64,000 bases of DNA, from the NCBI GenBank assembly GCA_963662155.1, contig OY759274.1:38086990-38150989 (forward strand). Direction: 5' to 3'. The notes below the pieces were generated by a model that worked only from the letters and a program-made list of their open reading frames with translations, made no database searches and was not told the origin of the DNA. Every line of letters begins with the position of its first letter. Position 1 is the first letter of the stretch. Shown piece after piece: positions 59,995 through 64,000 of the stretch. The DNA is from Lamellibrachia columna. Lineage: Eukaryota > Annelida > Polychaeta > Sabellida > Siboglinidae. The translations under genes were made by a program, and so were the position numbers.

Positions 59995-60579
59995 ATGTCT
60001 GCCCCTGTTGCTACATCGAAGAAGGTTGTTGCTACACCGAAGAAGGCTGCGTCTGCCAAGCCAAAGAAGCCGGCAGCTCACCCGAAATACACCGAGATGA
60101 TTGCCGCCGCCGTCGGCAGTCTGAAGGAGCGTGGTGGTTCGTCGCGACAGGCAATCCTGAAATATATCGTGAAGAACTTCAACGTCGGCAAAGACGAACG
60201 CGTCGTCAACCAGCATCTGAAGATGGCGCTGAGGGCCGGCGTGAAGAACGGTGCTCTGAAGCAATCGAAGGGCTCCGGCGCGACGGGCAGTTTCCGTCTG
60301 GGTGACAAGGCGGCTCCGAAAAAGGTCGTCGCCAAGAAGCCGAAGGCGGCCGGCACCGCTGTGAAGAAGGTCGCGAAGAAGGCGAAGACGCCCAAGAAGG
60401 CCGCAAAGAAGGTGAATACGCCCAAGAAAGCCACAAAGAAGCCCAAGAGCCCCGCGAAAGCTAAGAAGCCGAAGACGGTCGTCAAAGCGAAGAAGCCCGC
60501 AGCAAAGAAGGCGAAGACACCAGTGAAGGCGAAGAAGGCAGCAGGAAAGCCGAAGAAGGCGGCAACGAAGAAGGCGTAA
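59995..60579 (+). CDS. histone H1, intact copy 4
   Basis: Same 194-residue protein. It differs from copies 1-3 only by synonymous changes: CAT for the His of N-Q-H-L, AAG for two lysines in the tail. It shares these with copy 5, forming the second synonymous type. Flanked by spacers D and E, which are sisters as well, so gene and spacer were duplicated together. Confidence 0.97.
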   Translation: MSAPVATSKKVVATPKKAASAKPKKPAAHPKYTEMIAAAVGSLKERGGSSRQAILKYIVKNFNVGKDERVVNQHLKMALRAGVKNGALKQSKGSGATGSFRLGDKAAPKKVVAKKPKAAGTAVKKVAKKAKTPKKAAKKVNTPKKATKKPKSPAKAKKPKTVVKAKKPAAKKAKTPVKAKKAAGKPKKAATKKA

Positions 60580-63110
60580 ACTGCGGTGATCGTCCTTCCC
60601 CGTGTGTCTAAGACTGTCGATCTTTGTAAATACGACTATTTTTCGAACGTTACACGTAATTTATCGACGCTAGGAGCTAGTCTCCGAAGCGGTGTACATA
60701 GAACTATGACGCCGTCTGCTGCTACTTGTGGCGCCGCTTGTGTGCATGTAGTCGGCCGTCGCCCAGTCTACGCGTGTTTGTGTGCGTCTAAGCCACAGGC
60801 TTACTCGTCAATTTCATTGTGTGCTTGAGAATCACCCTTGTTGTGTATGTATCGTTGACAATATATTATATTTTTGTACTTGAAACCTGTGTTTGGTCTC
60901 ATTCGCTACTTAGACGTTGTCGAACGAGCAATTGTCGGTGAAAGGAAATGATCAGACCCATGAGCCCCAAAAGACGTGCTCGTTTCAATTCACAGAAAGT
61001 CGCTTCGTTTTCTAGTAGATGTCGTGCGGCGTTTGATATATCACACGCACACCTAGGTCATAACAATTGCGTCCCCTTCCCTATTCTTCTTATAAACAAA
61101 CGGTTACTTCTTGACGTCTTGGTTGCCATACAGTACACAGGCAGCACTATTTAGATTTCGAACGGCGGCTACATTAAGTGAGTCGAATCAAGTGTGCTCA
61201 CGAATACAGAGGCAAGTAGCACAGATGATTCCTGAACGTAAGAGATGATACTTGTGAGAAAAGTAAAAGAATGCGCTTGAGCTACACTGGAAATGGGCAT
61301 ATTAAAATAGACGAAAAGGAATTGACACAAGAAAATAGTTATAGAAATAATGATAGAAGTATTGTAATTTGGGCTTCGCTATTCGTGGATCTCTGGTTAA
61401 TATCGCTTCACAGTGATCGAGATATGAAGACGTAGTATTATGTCATTGCATTACGTCTCGGTTACGTTCGCGTAACTTATTAGACCGATAAACTACATGA
61501 CATTCTAGAGGGTGAATAAACGGTGTACTCCAATTAGATGTAGGTATGTTGATTTCTTTCTAATATCAGGACATACGCACCATTATTTCAAGAATCAACG
61601 TTTCGTCAGTTTCGAAAAGTATACACCGAAGCGCTATGCACACTGTAGAGATGACTATTTTGTAAAATGTCAAAGGTAAATTTCAATAAGCGGTAAAAGT
61701 TTGTATTTCTCACGTTTCTGACACGTAATCACAGGATGTGTTGAAATACTTTCAATAAATCGTATTACATATTAGTTAAATTAACCATGTCATGCATGAA
61801 AATCAGACAATAAAAAAAACTCTTTAATGAAATATCACAGCCTAAATTGTAAAACATCTTGACAACAAATTGCCTTATGCTTTTAATGTGTTGAACAAGT
61901 GTAATGGAAATCACATACACTCACGTCGCAAACGCGCTTGAAATCTCATCAAACATGGCAGTTTTCGCAAAACATATTTGTACGCCTACTGGTGTTTCGG
62001 GAATGTCACTATTAAAGTACCGACGTTTCTTGAAATCCGCGTCATACCGTAACATCTCACTGACAAAGGTAAATTATTTCAAAGGTTCCAACGTTGCTGG
62101 CTGAATACAATTACTATTTGGCAAATCGAATCACTGAAATCGGCTATATTGCGTATTGTTAGGCTCTACATTTGTCTGTAACACGCCCGCAAGAGTAACT
62201 GTAGTCTGAATCCATCGACCGTTGGCGCCATCTGGCGAACGTCGTTAACATTTCCTCAACGTGGATAGGCATTCACGCACAGCTGAACAGCTCGACTTTA
62301 CATTGCAACAAACTCCGACATTTTGCGTAAATGAGCGCCTATTTTTTATTACACAATCATTCCCCTGACCAAATTGAAGTTACGTTGTCGTACTATTCAG
62401 CATATGAAACATTTTGTCTGTAAATCTGCGCTCCTCTAAATGTTGTCATTAAACTGTGTCGAACTGCACGACAGAGTGTACGTACGAGACGATCGCAAAT
62501 AATTCTTCGCCTGTAGCCGAAACTGTGCGGAAACAGCAACTTGATGCATGTAGATATTATGTAGAATCGAAACGATTGCTACATACATTGTACAAAACTC
62601 CTTCGAGAGAATATTTTGCGAAAATTCAACTAGTATAATTTCGAGCGGAGCCGTTACAAGATGGCGGGACGAATCGAATCTGTGCTACTATGGTTGTCTT
62701 TATCGGCCATTTTTTCACAGTAGATCGATGTGAATCGGTTCGTGTACAAGTGAATATGATCGAATAGTATTTCTCCCACAACTCAAGTGAAACACTTTCG
62801 AAAAGTTTCAGCGCAAAAACGAAATATTAATACATTAGTATCGAGCTTAGATGATCGAACACGGCAAAATTTAGTTTCAAGTGGAAAACTGAATGGAAAC
62901 ATATATTCCATCAGTAATGTAAACATACTGATAGAAAGAGTGACGTTTCTAGTTTGTAAAACCGTTGCGATGTCTATGTTTTATTACGACGACGATGCTA
63001 TAATAAAGCATTTTCGCCGAACAAGTAGCACATCTTGGTGAAATCAGCGCATCGAAGCTCGCCGCTCGAGCCGACTTTGCGCTGTTCTACTACCACGTCC
63101 GCGCGCCGGG
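60580..63110 (+). other. H1 unit spacer E
   Basis: AATATA at 60860-60865; CTCF-like core at 62225-62235; YY1-like motif at 62657-62668. Nearly identical to spacer D. Private differences include gtgtgtctaag for gtgtgcctaag just after the stop and cagtctacgcg for cagtcaacgcg near 60768. Confidence 0.8.
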
Positions 63111-63117
63111 TATAAAG
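63111..63117 (+). promoter_or_regulatory. TATA box, H1 copy 5
   Basis: TATAAAG, 119 bases upstream of the ATG at 63230. The leader has a private change (caactaagaac for caactcagaac near 63184). Confidence 0.85.
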
Positions 63118-63229
63118 CGAGCGGCGCTTCGATTGAATAGCATTCGCTTCTCGCTCGATAAACTCGAAGTCGCATTTCTCAACTAAGAACTTTGTCGTCG
63201 TCGTCGTCGCCGTCACCACCGTAGTCGTC

Positions 63230-63814
63230 ATGTCTGCCCCTGTTGCTACATCGAAGAAGGTTGTTGCTACACCGAAGAAGGCTGCGTCTGCCAAGCCAAA
63301 GAAGCCGGCAGCTCACCCGAAATACACCGAGATGATTGCCGCCGCCGTCGGCAGTCTGAAGGAGCGTGGTGGTTCGTCGCGACAGGCAATCCTGAAATAT
63401 ATCGTGAAGAACTTCAACGTCGGCAAAGACGAACGCGTCGTCAACCAGCATCTGAAGATGGCGCTGAGGGCCGGCGTGAAGAACGGTGCTCTGAAGCAAT
63501 CGAAGGGCTCCGGCGCGACGGGCAGTTTCCGTCTGGGTGACAAGGCGGCTCCGAAAAAGGTCGTCGCCAAGAAGCCGAAGGCGGCCGGCACCGCTGTGAA
63601 GAAGGTCGCGAAGAAGGCGAAGACGCCCAAGAAGGCCGCAAAGAAGGTGAATACGCCCAAGAAAGCCACAAAGAAGCCCAAGAGCCCCGCGAAAGCTAAG
63701 AAGCCGAAGACGGTCGTCAAAGCGAAGAAGCCCGCAGCAAAGAAGGCGAAGACACCAGTGAAGGCGAAGAAGGCAGCAGGAAAGCCGAAGAAGGCGGCAA
63801 CGAAGAAGGCGTAA
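63230..63814 (+). CDS. histone H1, intact copy 5
   Basis: Same 194-residue protein and second synonymous type, like copy 4. Its 3' UTR begins like that of copy 4 (gtgtgtctaag). This is the last complete gene in the window. Confidence 0.97.
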   Translation: MSAPVATSKKVVATPKKAASAKPKKPAAHPKYTEMIAAAVGSLKERGGSSRQAILKYIVKNFNVGKDERVVNQHLKMALRAGVKNGALKQSKGSGATGSFRLGDKAAPKKVVAKKPKAAGTAVKKVAKKAKTPKKAAKKVNTPKKATKKPKSPAKAKKPKTVVKAKKPAAKKAKTPVKAKKAAGKPKKAATKKA

Positions 63815-64000
63815 ACTGCGGTGATCGTCCTTCCCCGTGTGTCTAAGACTGTCGATCTTTGTAAATACGACTATTTTTCGAACGTTACACGTAATTTATC
63901 GACGCTAGGAGCTAGTCTCCGAAGCGGTGTACATAGAACTATGACGCCGTCTGCTGCTACTTGTGGCGCCGCTTGTGTGCATGTAGTCGGCCGTCGCCCA
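63815..64000 (+). other. start of a further H1 spacer, cut by window edge
   Basis: The first 186 bases match the start of spacer E, so the array continues to the right for at least one more unit. Confidence 0.9.

Larger units (their letters stand above)
46903..64000 (+). repeat. tandem histone H1 array, unit about 3,232 bp
   Basis: Start codons at 50298, 53530, 56762, 59995 and 63230 give periods of 3,232, 3,232, 3,233 and 3,235. All units are head to tail on the plus strand with one H1 gene each and no core histone gene. Units are almost identical over their full length, spacers included. The left edge consists of two damaged units (46903-47650); the right edge is cut by the window. Confidence 0.97.

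Noticed and set aside
47657..63041. Conserved 60-117 codon frames in every H1 spacer
   Set aside because: Conserved only because the units are nearly identical. Some are opened or closed by single changes between units (for example gacattctagag in D and E, ggtgaaatc in B, D and E), and none has a recognisable domain.
47155..63720. Antisense and alternative-frame ORFs of 76-274 codons over each H1 gene
   Set aside because: Shadows of the lysine/alanine-rich H1 frame; the longest one (56711-57535) is long only because a two-base deletion in the 3' UTR joins frames.

Overview
The window is eukaryotic nuclear DNA: spliced genes with GT..AG introns, many microsatellites, fossil retroelements and DNA transposons. 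The non-LTR reverse transcriptases, the tRNA-derived SINE, the lysine-rich histone H1 and the intron-exon style of the two long genes suggest a marine lophotrochozoan invertebrate, most likely a mollusc. That placement is inference. Two single-copy animal genes can be recognised, both on the minus strand, and the right-hand 17 kb is a tandem array of histone H1 genes.

Region by region. 1-14.7 kb is mostly non-coding and AT-rich. It holds a PIF/Harbinger-type non-autonomous transposon with TTA target duplications and a decayed MADF-domain gene (2144-2806), small tandem repeats, and two unrecognised exon-like open frames on the plus strand (9606-9689 and 12529-12705). 14.8-17.25 kb is one large exon of an ANKRD50 orthologue (P-loop NTPase followed by ankyrin repeats). 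Its 3' exons were not found in the window. 17.3-31 kb is non-coding: a CpG-rich promoter-like block near 20 kb, an 18-bp G-rich minisatellite at 23.8-24.3 kb, a short dispersed G-rich repeat in three places, a LINE 3' fragment and a complete SINE with 11-bp target duplications.

31.15-41.67 kb is a complete USP38-type deubiquitinase. I reconstructed seven coding exons (929 codons plus stop). These include the catalytic-cysteine exon and the last exon, both easy to miss because they have no start codon of their own. Its introns carry a complete 1,048-bp hAT-type element with perfect 8-bp target duplications (intron 1) and a broken LINE with a 45-bp perfect inverted repeat at its end (intron 4). 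43-46.1 kb contains two more dead LINE fragments and two very long microsatellites.

From 46.9 kb to the right edge is an H1-only tandem array with units of 3,232-3,235 bp. It has five intact genes encoding the same 194-residue H1, preceded by two scarred units: one whose whole coding region is missing, fused to one that has lost its promoter and first 40 codons. No core histone gene, and no canonical histone 3' stem-loop, lies in the unit. Each full spacer carries a TATA box, a CTCF-like core motif, a YY1-like motif and a candidate poly(A) signal. Variants are shared in a patchwork between units, as expected of gene conversion and unequal exchange. The array runs off the right edge.
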